Position numbers and translations under genes: made by a program | In this document: piece by piece, positions 1 to 7,010 of the stretch | Position numbering within the stretch: position 1 is the first letter of the stretch | Layout: each line of letters starts with the position of its first letter | Notes under the pieces: model-generated | Told to the model about the DNA's origin: nothing | Seen by the model: only the letters and a program-made list of their open reading frames with translations | Database searches by the model: none | DNA from: Thermoleophilia bacterium | GTDB taxonomy: Bacteria; Actinomycetota; Thermoleophilia; Gaiellales; Gaiellaceae | Reading direction: 5' to 3' | Assembly: GCA_025934335.1 (NCBI GenBank) | Contig: JAICYG010000122.1 | Span: 1-8,187 of the forward strand | DNA length: 8,187 nucleotides

Positions 1-19
1 AGCGGGCCATCCGAGGCGT

Positions 20-69
20 AGGCTCGACGGAGCCTCACAAGGAGCGGAGGTGCCGGCTCTGCCGGCGCC
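20..69 (+). other. Pair of hairpins inside each repeat unit
   Basis: In copy 1, AGGCTC (20-25) pairs with GAGCCT (30-35) around the tetraloop GACG. Further on, GGTGCCGGC (49-57) pairs with GCCGGCGCC (61-69) around a TCT loop, giving nine pairs with one G-T wobble. The second copy repeats both at 92-107 and 121-141. The third copy keeps only the first hairpin (164-179), because the second is replaced by the pstP start. The ribosome-binding-like purines sit between the two hairpins. There is no T-run after either, so they are not typical intrinsic terminators. They may structure the leader mRNA of the operon or act as a REP-like DNA element. Confidence 0.6.
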
Positions 70-184
70 GGGAGCGGGCCATCCGAGGCGTAGGCTCGAC
101 GGAGCCTCACAAGGAGCGGAGGTGCCGGCTCTGCCGGCGCCGGGAGCGGGCCATCCGAGGCGTAGGCTCGACGGAGCCTCACAG

Positions 185-194
185 GGAGCGGAGG
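185..194 (+). promoter_or_regulatory. Ribosome-binding site of pstP
   Basis: The purine-rich stretch GGAGCGGAGG ends four bases before the ATG at 199 and is the third occurrence of the repeat's SD-like element. It fixes the pstP start: the frame has a TAG at 163-165 and no other start codon between that stop and 199. Confidence 0.75.
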
Positions 195-198
195 CGAC

Positions 199-1224
199 AT
201 GAGCGGCGCCGGAGCGGGCCTCAGCCTCGGTCGTTACGCGGTCGCGACGGACCCGGGGCGGAAGCGGCGCCAGAACGAGGACGCCTTCGTCGTGCGCCCG
301 CCGCTCTTCGCGATCGCGGACGGGATGGGCGGCGCGCGCGCAGGCGAGATCGCGTCGGAGCTCGCGGCGGGAGCGCTCAAGGACGCCGAGGCGCGCGGCG
401 GCGGCGAGGCGCGCGTGAAGCAGCTCGTGCAGGAGGCGAACCGGCGCGTGCACGAGCGTGCCTCGAACGACCCGGCGACGAGCGGCATGGGCACGACGAT
501 GACGGTGGCGCTCGTCGAGCCGAGCGGCGAGCTCACGTTCGGTCATGTCGGCGACTCGCGCGCGTACGTCCTGCGCGGCGACACGCTCGAGCAGCTGACC
601 GACGACCACTCGCTCGTCGCGGAGCTCGTCCGCCGCGGCGAGCTCTCGGCCCGCGACGCCGAGGTGCACCCTCAGCGCTCCGTGATCACGCGCGCGCTCG
701 GCACCGACCCCGACGTCGACGTCGACGCGTTCACGTGGCGCCCGGAGGCCGGCGACGTCTACCTCCTCTGCTCCGACGGCCTCTCCGACATGGTCGCAGG
801 CGAGACGATCGAGGAGATCCTCCGCCGGCACCGCGGCGACCTCGACGACGCCGCGAAGGCGCTCGTCAAGGCGGCGAACCGCGGCGGCGGCGACGACAAC
901 ATCACCGCCGTCCTGTTCGAGCTGGTCGAGGGCGAGGCAGTGCCGGAGGAGCCGGACGAGCGGACGCGGGAGATGGTGGTGTCGCCGGACGAGGAGGACA
1001 CGCTGCACCCGGAGGACGGCGTGCGGCCGCCGCCCCCACGCGACGACGCGACGGAGCCCGCCGACACGATGGTCGTCCCGGCCGCGGAAATCGACGCCGC
1101 GCTGGCCGCCGAGGAGCCTGAGACCCCCCACGCCGGCATCGGCAGACGGCTGCTCGCGCTCCTCGTCATCCTGGCGCTGATCGCGATCATCGTCGTGCTC
1201 GTCTGGTGGGGGCTCGCCCGCTGA
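199..1224 (+). CDS. pstP: PP2C-family Ser/Thr protein phosphatase, membrane-anchored (PstP type)
   Basis: This is a metal-dependent phosphatase that removes phosphate from Ser/Thr residues, expected to reverse PknB signalling at the inner face of the membrane. The PP2C core spans about residues 10-243. It has NED (26-28), DGMGG (41-45), GMGTT (97-100), HVGDSRA (116-122), SDG (192-194) and GDDN (231-234). The acidic residues D28, D41, D119, D193 and D233 are the expected metal ligands. An acidic, proline-rich linker (about 245-312) leads to one C-terminal membrane helix (about 316-337), and the protein ends only a few residues later. Mycobacterial PstP is roughly 500 aa with an extracellular domain after the helix; this 341-aa protein has essentially none. 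The start follows a strong ribosome-binding site, and the stop is overlapped by the next gene by 19 bp. The position ahead of rodA-pbpA-pknB matches the actinobacterial operon. Confidence 0.93.
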   Translation: MSGAGAGLSLGRYAVATDPGRKRRQNEDAFVVRPPLFAIADGMGGARAGEIASELAAGALKDAEARGGGEARVKQLVQEANRRVHERASNDPATSGMGTTMTVALVEPSGELTFGHVGDSRAYVLRGDTLEQLTDDHSLVAELVRRGELSARDAEVHPQRSVITRALGTDPDVDVDAFTWRPEAGDVYLLCSDGLSDMVAGETIEEILRRHRGDLDDAAKALVKAANRGGGDDNITAVLFELVEGEAVPEEPDERTREMVVSPDEEDTLHPEDGVRPPPPRDDATEPADTMVVPAAEIDAALAAEEPETPHAGIGRRLLALLVILALIAIIVVLVWWGLAR

Positions 1225-2528
1225 CACTCGGCCGGCGCAACCGCGAGCTGCTGTACCTCGCCGCGGTCGGCGTGCTGACCGGCTTCGGCTTCGCATCGGT
1301 CTACATCGCGCGGCAGTCGCTCGTCAGCTGGGGCTCGCTCGGCTACGCCGTCTTCTTCTTCGCGCTGTACCTGGCCGCGCACGTCGTCGCGCGCTTCGCG
1401 ACCCCGGAGGCAGACCCGTACCTGCTGCCGATGGCGGGCCTCCTGACCGCAATCGGGGTGACCGAGATCTACCGGCTCGGGCCCGACGACGCGTTCAAGC
1501 AGGGCCTCTGGATCGTGATCGGCGTCGGCCTCTTCGCCCTCGCGCTCCTCTGGCTACGGCGCGACTACCGGGAGCTCGAGAACTACAAGTACCTGTTCGG
1601 GCTCGCGGCGATCGCGCTGCTCTTCCTGCCCCGCGTGCCGGGGCTCGGCGAGACGGTCAACGGCGCCCGCCTCTGGGTGCACGTGGGACCGGTGCAGTTC
1701 CAGCCGGGTGAGTTCGCGAAGATCTTCCTGATCGTCTTCCTCGCGGCGTACCTGCGCGAGAAGCGGGAGGTGCTCGCGCAGGGCCGCCTCAAGGACATGG
1801 GGCCGCTGCTCCTCATCTGGGGCGGCTGCATGCTCGTGCTCGTCTCGTCGAACGACCTCGGCTCGGCGCTTCTCTACTACGGGATCTTCCTCTCGATGCT
1901 GTACGTCGCGACGGCGCGCCTCTCATACGTCGCAGCAGGAGTCGTGCTGTTCGCCATCGGCGGCGTGGGCGCGTACAGGGAGATCCCGCACGTCCGCGAG
2001 CGGATCACGATCTGGCTGCACCCGTGGACGACCGAGAAGGTGTTCTGCCCGACCACGGGCACGAAGACGCTCCGCCAGGACTGCCAGAGCTACCAGCTCG
2101 TCAAGTCGCTCTACTCGATCGCGAACGGCGGCTTCGGCGGGGCCGGTCTGGGCAAGGGCACGTTCACGACCGCCGACGGCAAGCCGCTCATCCCCTACGT
2201 CTCGAGCGACTTCATCTACTCGGCGCTCGCGCAGGAGCTCGGGCTGATCGGCGCCGCCGCGCTGCTCCTCGTCTTCATGCTCTTCGTGGCGCGCGGGATG
2301 AAGATCGCGCTGCAGGCCGACGACGGGTTCTCGAAGCTCCTCGCCGCCGGGCTCACGTTCGGCTTCGCAGCGCAGACGTTCATCATCGTCGGCGGCGTCG
2401 TCCGCCTGATCCCGCTCACCGGCATCACGCTGCCGTTCGTCTCCTACGGCGGCTCCTCGGTGGTCGCGAACTTCCTGCTCCTCGCGGGCCTGCTCCTCGT
2501 CTCGCAGCGCGCGAACGTGAAGGGATGA
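1206..2528 (+). CDS. rodA: SEDS-family peptidoglycan glycosyltransferase (RodA/FtsW)
   Basis: This is a polytopic membrane protein that polymerises lipid II into glycan strands together with a class B PBP, here the adjacent PbpA. Its 440 residues form about ten hydrophobic helices. Family motifs are NGARLW (152-157), QPGEFAK (166-172), NDLGSALL (216-223), the glycine-rich stretch 307-318, SSDFIYSALAQELG (333-346) and the C-terminal block from L401 to S418 with SYGGSS (413-418). After IWLHPW (269-274) there is extra sequence with two cysteines (C281 and C293) before SYQLVKSL (295-302). Relatives such as E. coli FtsW have a short DPFGSGYQ-like segment with the essential Asp here. The start is taken as GTG 1206, overlapping pstP by 19 bp without a clear ribosome-binding site, so translational coupling is likely; a CTG at 1221 is an alternative. 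Rod-elongation (RodA) and septal (FtsW) roles cannot be separated from sequence alone. Synteny favours the copy called RodA in mycobacteria. Confidence 0.92.
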   Translation: MGARPLTLGRRNRELLYLAAVGVLTGFGFASVYIARQSLVSWGSLGYAVFFFALYLAAHVVARFATPEADPYLLPMAGLLTAIGVTEIYRLGPDDAFKQGLWIVIGVGLFALALLWLRRDYRELENYKYLFGLAAIALLFLPRVPGLGETVNGARLWVHVGPVQFQPGEFAKIFLIVFLAAYLREKREVLAQGRLKDMGPLLLIWGGCMLVLVSSNDLGSALLYYGIFLSMLYVATARLSYVAAGVVLFAIGGVGAYREIPHVRERITIWLHPWTTEKVFCPTTGTKTLRQDCQSYQLVKSLYSIANGGFGGAGLGKGTFTTADGKPLIPYVSSDFIYSALAQELGLIGAAALLLVFMLFVARGMKIALQADDGFSKLLAAGLTFGFAAQTFIIVGGVVRLIPLTGITLPFVSYGGSSVVANFLLLAGLLLVSQRANVKG

Positions 2529-2529
2529 C

Positions 2530-4029
2530 GTGAACCGCCAGATCTCCGCCCTCGCCCTCGTCGCCCTCGTGCTGCTCTCGGCGCTCGTCGTCGCGACCAC
2601 CTACTGGCAGGCATGGGCCGCGCCGAGCCTCGCAGCGAAGCAGGACAACGCAATCCAGCGCGTCGCGCAGTTCCGGATCAAGCGCGGCCTCATCTACGCC
2701 TCCGACGGCAAGACGCTGCTGGCGAAGAACCGGGCCGTGAAGCGCGCCGGACAGACCCTCTACTTCCGCACCTACCCGACGCACGGCTTCGCGTCGCAGA
2801 CGATCGGCTACTCGACGCAGGGCCGCGCCCGCGCCGGCCTCGAACGCTCGGAGAACGCCTACCTGACGGCGTCGAACGCGAACCTGGGCACCATCTTCGA
2901 CAAGCTCACCGACAACCTGAAAGGAACGACGGTCACCGGCAACAACCTCGTCCTGAACCTGCGCGTCGGCGTGCAGAAGATGGCAGAGACCGCGCTCGCC
3001 GGGAAGTGCGGCGCGGCCGTCATGCTGAACCCGAAGACCGGTGCCGTCTACGTGATGGCGTCGTCACCGACCTACGACCCGAACAAGATCGAGTCGAACA
3101 AGGGCTACGCGAGCATCCTCCGCTCGCCGAGCGCGTGCCCGGGGTCGACCTCGGCGCTCCTGAACCGGGCGACGCAGGGCCTCTACCCGCCGGGCTCGAC
3201 GTTCAAGACGGTGACGGCCGCGGCGGCGCTCGACTCGAACGTCTACACGCCCGACTCGCGCTTCGACGACCCTGGGTACTGCATGGAGTACGGCCAGAAG
3301 GTGTCGAACGCCGGCAATCCGGAGGCGCCGGAGACCTTCGGCAACGTCGACTTCCTCCAGGCCTACCAGCACTCGATCAACTCCGTCTTCTGCAACATCG
3401 GCAAGCGGCTCGGCGCGAAGCGGGTGATCGACAAGGCGAAGGACTTCGGCTTCTACGAGCAGCCGCCGATCGAGCTGCCGTCCTCGATGGTCGAGGCGAG
3501 CGGCGAGTTCAACTTCCGCAAGCACGAGCTGTTCGACGACCCCGGCCTGATGGACCCGGGCCGTCTCGCGTTCGGGCAGGACAAGCTGCTCGTGACGCCG
3601 CTCCAGATGGCGCTCGTCGCGGCCGCGGTCGCGAACGGCGGCACGATCATGGAGCCGCACCTCGTCAAGAAGGTGACGGCGCCGGGCAGCAGCAAGACGG
3701 TCATGAAGACGAAGCCGAAGGTGTGGAAGCACGCGATGAAGCCGCAGACGGCAGCCGAGCTGAACACGGGGATGCAGGCCGTGATCACCGGCGGCACCGC
3801 GACCGGCGTCCAGATCCCCGGGATCAAGTGGGCCGGCAAGACGGGAACCGCCGAGACCGGCGACGGCCACTACTACGACGCCTGGTTCATCTTCTTCGCT
3901 CCCGCCGACAATCCGCAGGTGGCGGGCGCGGTGGTCGTCGAGCACTCGCTGAACGGGTTCGGCGGCGCCGTGGCGGCGCCGATCGCGAAGCAGCTCGTGC
4001 AGGCGATCCTTCCCTCCCCGTCGAAGTGA
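2530..4029 (+). CDS. pbpA: Class B penicillin-binding protein, D,D-transpeptidase (PbpA)
   Basis: This enzyme cross-links stem peptides in the outer-facing cell wall and is the likely partner of the SEDS protein just upstream. Residues 7-27 form an uncleaved N-terminal membrane anchor. A short non-catalytic region follows, with the RG.IYASDGKTLA-type motif (52-65). The transpeptidase domain runs from about 160 to 495 and carries all three active-site motifs: STFK with nucleophile S223 and K226, SIN (S282 and N284), and KTGT (437-440). At 499 aa it is close to actinobacterial PbpA and lacks PASTA domains. Four cysteines (C160, C203, C251, C288) all fall in the exported part, and C288 lies just after the SxN motif, so disulfides are plausible. 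The start is GTG 2530, one base after the previous stop, with a GAAGGG ribosome-binding site (2519-2524). An in-frame ATG is not available nearby. Confidence 0.93.
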   Translation: MNRQISALALVALVLLSALVVATTYWQAWAAPSLAAKQDNAIQRVAQFRIKRGLIYASDGKTLLAKNRAVKRAGQTLYFRTYPTHGFASQTIGYSTQGRARAGLERSENAYLTASNANLGTIFDKLTDNLKGTTVTGNNLVLNLRVGVQKMAETALAGKCGAAVMLNPKTGAVYVMASSPTYDPNKIESNKGYASILRSPSACPGSTSALLNRATQGLYPPGSTFKTVTAAAALDSNVYTPDSRFDDPGYCMEYGQKVSNAGNPEAPETFGNVDFLQAYQHSINSVFCNIGKRLGAKRVIDKAKDFGFYEQPPIELPSSMVEASGEFNFRKHELFDDPGLMDPGRLAFGQDKLLVTPLQMALVAAAVANGGTIMEPHLVKKVTAPGSSKTVMKTKPKVWKHAMKPQTAAELNTGMQAVITGGTATGVQIPGIKWAGKTGTAETGDGHYYDAWFIFFAPADNPQVAGAVVVEHSLNGFGGAVAAPIAKQLVQAILPSPSK

Positions 4030-4038
4030 GGTAGCCGG

Positions 4039-5991
4039 ATGAGTGCCTCGGACACCCTGATCGGCCGCACCTTCGACACCCGCTACGTGATCGAGCGCAA
4101 GCTCGGCTCCGGCGGGATGGCCGACGTGTACCTGGCGGAGGACCAGGAGCTCGGCCGGCGGGTGGCGCTGAAGCTGCTCGACGACCGGCACGCCTCCGAC
4201 GAGCAGTTCGTCGAGCGCTTCCGGCGGGAGGCGCAGAGCGCCGCGGGCCTCAACCACCCGAGCATCGTCTCGATCTTCGACCGCGGCTACGCGGAGGGCA
4301 CCTACTACATCGCGATGGAGTACCTCGACGGGCGCACGCTCAAGGAGCTGCTCGTCAAGAACGGCCCGACACCGGTGCCGATCGCGATCGACTACGCGCG
4401 GCAGATCCTCGGAGCGCTCGCGTTCGCGCACAGGCACGGGATCGTCCACCGCGACATCAAGCCGCACAACATCGTCGTCGGCAGCGACGGCCGCCTGAAG
4501 GTGACGGACTTCGGCATCGCTCGCTCGGGCGCGTCGCAGATGACCGAGGCGGGATCGATCGTCGGCACGGCGCAGTACCTCTCGCCCGAGCAGGCGCGCG
4601 GCGCGCCCGTCGACCCGCGCTCCGACCTCTACTCGCTCGGGATCGTCCTCTACGAGATGCTGACGGGCAAGGTCCCGTTCACCGGCGACACGCCGGTCGA
4701 GATCGCGATGAAGCACCTGTCGCAGGTGCCCGACCCGCCGTCGAAGCTGCGTCCGAGCATCCCGCACGACCTGGACGCGGTCGTCATGCGGGCGCTCGCG
4801 AAGGATCCCGAGCAGCGGTACTCCTCGGCCGAGGAGATGGACGCCGACCTGGCCCGTGTCGCGCGCGGCGTCGCCGTCTCCCGCGAGACCGAGGACGCGA
4901 TGACGCAGGTACTCGCGGGCGCGGGCATCTCGTCGGCGCAGACGATGGTCCAGCGGCCGCGGACGGCGGTCGCGCCGCCGCCGGCCCCGCCCGCGTACCG
5001 CTCGCCCGGCTACTACGACTACGAGGAGCCTCCGCGCGGCCGCTCGGTCTGGCCGTGGCTGCTCGCGCTCGGCCTGATCATCGCCGGGGGCGTCGGCGGC
5101 TGGTTCCTCTACACGAAGATCCAGGACCAGCTCGCGAGCAGCAAGCCCGTGGCGGTGCCGGACGTGATGCTGCTGCAGAAGGACCTGGCGAAGCTGAAGA
5201 TCGAGCAGGCGGGCCTCGTGCCGAACATCGTTAGGGGAACGAGCGACACGGTGCCGCCCGGGCAGATCTCGGACCAGGACCCTCAGGGCGGGACGAAGTG
5301 GAACAAGGGCTCCACGGTGACGCTCACCGTCTCGACCGGCAAGCCGAAGGTGAAGGTGCCGAACGTCGTCGGACAGGACGTCGCCTCCGCGCTGACGGCG
5401 CTCGCGAGCGCCGGGCTGCAGCCGCACATCGCGCGGATCTACTCCAGCGCGCAGCCGGACACCGTGACGGCCCAGCAGCCGCACGCGGGCGACTCGGTGG
5501 TGAAGGGCACGAACGTCCGCATCAACGTCTCGCGCGGCGCGAAGCCGGTACCGGTGCCGGACGTGACGGGGCAGCCGTACGCGAACGCGAAGTCCGCGCT
5601 CGAGGGTCAGGGCTTCCAGGTGGCACGTGAGGACATCCAGTCCGACTTCGCCCAGGGCACGGTCGTCGCCGAGAACCCGCCGAGCGGGACGGACGTCCCA
5701 CGCGGGACGAAGATCACCCTGTCGGTCTCGAAGGGCCCCGCGACGACGCAGGTTCCCGACGTGACGGGGCAGAACCAGTCGACCGCGGAGACGATCCTCA
5801 CCGGCGCCGGCCTGACGCCGTCGGTCGTCTACGACCCGGTCACCGACCCGAGTCAGGACGGCATCGTCCAGTCGACCGACCCGGCAGCCGGCTCCGACGC
5901 GAAGTCGGGCGAGGTCGTGATCATGCACGTCGGCCAGCTCCAGCAGGGAACGCCGGGCGGCGACACCGGCACGACCACGACGACACCGTGA
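4039..5991 (+). CDS. pknB: Transmembrane Ser/Thr protein kinase with four PASTA domains (PknB type)
   Basis: This receptor-like kinase couples cell-wall state to phosphorylation of division and wall-synthesis proteins. The cytoplasmic kinase domain covers about residues 10-278: glycine loop GSGGMADV (23-30), K45 in VALK, E64 in the C-helix, HRDIKPHN (137-144, catalytic D139), DFG (157-159), and SPE (182-184) in place of APE. The activation loop has T169 at the position of M. tuberculosis PknB T171, while the second Thr (T173 there) is Ala171. A proline-rich juxtamembrane segment (about 305-335) precedes the membrane helix (about 338-358). Four extracellular PASTA repeats start at about 371, 438, 503 and 570 with VPDV or VPNV motifs. 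The protein ends in a Gly/Thr tail. At 650 aa it is near the family length. ATG 4039 has GAGG (4028-4031) upstream, overlapping the pbpA stop. No separate pknA lies in this window. Confidence 0.96.
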   Translation: MSASDTLIGRTFDTRYVIERKLGSGGMADVYLAEDQELGRRVALKLLDDRHASDEQFVERFRREAQSAAGLNHPSIVSIFDRGYAEGTYYIAMEYLDGRTLKELLVKNGPTPVPIAIDYARQILGALAFAHRHGIVHRDIKPHNIVVGSDGRLKVTDFGIARSGASQMTEAGSIVGTAQYLSPEQARGAPVDPRSDLYSLGIVLYEMLTGKVPFTGDTPVEIAMKHLSQVPDPPSKLRPSIPHDLDAVVMRALAKDPEQRYSSAEEMDADLARVARGVAVSRETEDAMTQVLAGAGISSAQTMVQRPRTAVAPPPAPPAYRSPGYYDYEEPPRGRSVWPWLLALGLIIAGGVGGWFLYTKIQDQLASSKPVAVPDVMLLQKDLAKLKIEQAGLVPNIVRGTSDTVPPGQISDQDPQGGTKWNKGSTVTLTVSTGKPKVKVPNVVGQDVASALTALASAGLQPHIARIYSSAQPDTVTAQQPHAGDSVVKGTNVRINVSRGAKPVPVPDVTGQPYANAKSALEGQGFQVAREDIQSDFAQGTVVAENPPSGTDVPRGTKITLSVSKGPATTQVPDVTGQNQSTAETILTGAGLTPSVVYDPVTDPSQDGIVQSTDPAAGSDAKSGEVVIMHVGQLQQGTPGGDTGTTTTTP

Positions 5992-6980
5992 GCCGCCGCA
6001 TCGCGGTCATCCTCGGCGGCCGCTCGAGCGAGAACCCGATCTCGGTGGCGTCGGCGGCGAGCGTCGTGCGCGCCCTCGAGGCGCGCGGCGACGAGGTGCT
6101 CCCGATCCACATCGACCGCGAAGGGCGCTGGCAACTCGGTGCCGGCGCGCGGCCAGAGCTGCCCGCCCGTCTCCCCGGGCGAGAGGTGGCGACCACGCTG
6201 AGCGACGTGGACGTCGTCTTCCCGGTCCTGCACGGGCCGTTCGGCGAGGACGGCACGGTGCAGGGGCTGCTCGAGCTCGCGGGGGTGCCGTACGTCGGCG
6301 CCGGCGTACTCGCATCGGCCCTCTGCATGGACAAGGACGTCTTCAAGTCCGTGCTTCGCGACCACGGGATCCCGGTGACCGAGAACATCACGCTCCGGCT
6401 CGGCGACGAGCCCCGGAACCCGTTCGGCTACCCGTGCTTCGTCAAGCCCGCGCGGCTCGGCTCGAGCGTCGGCATCACGAAGGCGCACGACGACTCGGAG
6501 CTCGCGGACGGTGTGCGCCTCGCCTTCGAGCACGACGAGAAGGTGCTCGTCGAGAGGTTCGTGCAGGGAGTCGAGGTGGAGGTCGGCGTGCTCGGCAACC
6601 TGCAGCCGGAAGCATCGATGCCCGGCGAGATCGTCGTCACGCACAACGAGTGGTACGACTTCGAGGCGAAGTACGACGAGGGCGAGATGGACCTCGTCGT
6701 CCCGGCCCGTCTCTCGGAGGAGCAGATCGAGCGGGCGCAGGAGCTCGCGGTACGCGCGTTCGTGGCGACCGACTGCGAGGGGATGGCACGTGCGGACATG
6801 TTCGTGCGCGACGACGGCGAGGTGCTCGTGAACGAGCTGAACACGATCCCCGGCTTCACCGCCACGAGCGTCTACGCGCGGCTATTCGAGGCATCCGGCG
6901 TCCCGTACGAGGAGCTCCTGCAACGGCTCGCCGACCACGCCGTCGAGCGCTTCGAACGCAGAAGGGCGCTTCGCTTCTGA
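5988..6980 (+). CDS. ddl: D-alanine--D-alanine ligase
   Basis: This cytoplasmic ATP-grasp ligase joins two D-alanines to make the dipeptide added to UDP-MurNAc-tripeptide; the dipeptide's terminal bond is what PbpA later attacks. Visible motifs are GGRSSE (10-15, with E15 at the first D-Ala site), LHGPFGEDG (81-89), the MDK segment (114-116), VKPARLGSSVG (152-162), EVEVGVLG (196-203), YDFEAKY (223-229), R268 and D270 in ARADMF, and NELNT (282-286) followed by PGFTATS. Glu283 and Asn285 are the expected magnesium ligands. The length of 330 aa fits the family. The N-terminal motif reads SSENPIS where most family members have SSEHxxS. Start GTG 5988 overlaps the pknB stop by four bases (GTGA), which indicates translational coupling and makes this the last gene of the operon. 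The Tyr in YDFEAKY argues for a D-Ala rather than D-lactate acceptor. Confidence 0.94.
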   Translation: MSRRIAVILGGRSSENPISVASAASVVRALEARGDEVLPIHIDREGRWQLGAGARPELPARLPGREVATTLSDVDVVFPVLHGPFGEDGTVQGLLELAGVPYVGAGVLASALCMDKDVFKSVLRDHGIPVTENITLRLGDEPRNPFGYPCFVKPARLGSSVGITKAHDDSELADGVRLAFEHDEKVLVERFVQGVEVEVGVLGNLQPEASMPGEIVVTHNEWYDFEAKYDEGEMDLVVPARLSEEQIERAQELAVRAFVATDCEGMARADMFVRDDGEVLVNELNTIPGFTATSVYARLFEASGVPYEELLQRLADHAVERFERRRALRF

Positions 6981-7009
6981 CGAGCGCGCTCGACGCGCGC
7001 TCGTCAGAA
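6975..7009. terminator. 15-bp perfect hairpin at the end of ddl
   Basis: TTCTGACGAGCGCGC (6975-6989) pairs perfectly with 6995-7009 around the five-base loop TCGAC, and the left arm includes the ddl stop codon. The right arm is not followed by a T-run, so it is not a classic intrinsic terminator, but such U-less hairpins are common at operon ends in high-GC actinobacteria. Its position at the end of the five-gene operon supports a termination or 3'-end stabilising role. Confidence 0.65.
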
Positions 7010-7010
7010 C

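Larger units (their letters stand above)
1..194. repeat. 72-bp tandem repeat array, about 2.7 copies
   Basis: Copies 1-72 and 73-144 are identical base for base. The third copy (145-194) matches the first 50 bases with one change (A at unit position 40 becomes G at 184) and then diverges at the start of pstP. The array begins at the window edge, so its true left end and copy number cannot be seen. Each unit holds a 6-bp hairpin, a Shine-Dalgarno-like purine stretch (GGAGCGGAGG) and a 9-bp GC hairpin. The unit length is a multiple of three. One forward frame has a TAG in every unit, two forward frames stay open, and two reverse frames also stay open, so openness alone does not show coding. Codon choice in the frame that ends at 202 (AGG, TCA, CAA, GGA) is unlike the neighbouring genes. 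The last bases of the unit (about 61-80) resemble pstP codons 2-7 with small indels, which hints that the array arose by duplicating the junction with the gene start. Confidence 0.95.

Noticed and set aside
19..24. TAGGCT in each repeat as a -10 promoter box
   Set aside because: It fits TANNNT, but no -35-like sequence lies at a suitable distance and the hexamer is part of a hairpin arm.
1..194. CRISPR array
   Set aside because: The copies are directly contiguous 72-bp units with no variable spacers.
712..730. Short GACGTC-type repeats in pstP
   Set aside because: They encode a run of Asp-Val residues in the conserved PP2C core and look like chance codon repetition.
3064..5928. A 954-codon open frame on the minus strand across pbpA and pknB
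   Set aside because: It is arginine- and aspartate-rich with no recognisable domain and lies opposite two genes with full family motifs. Long antisense frames are expected at this GC content.
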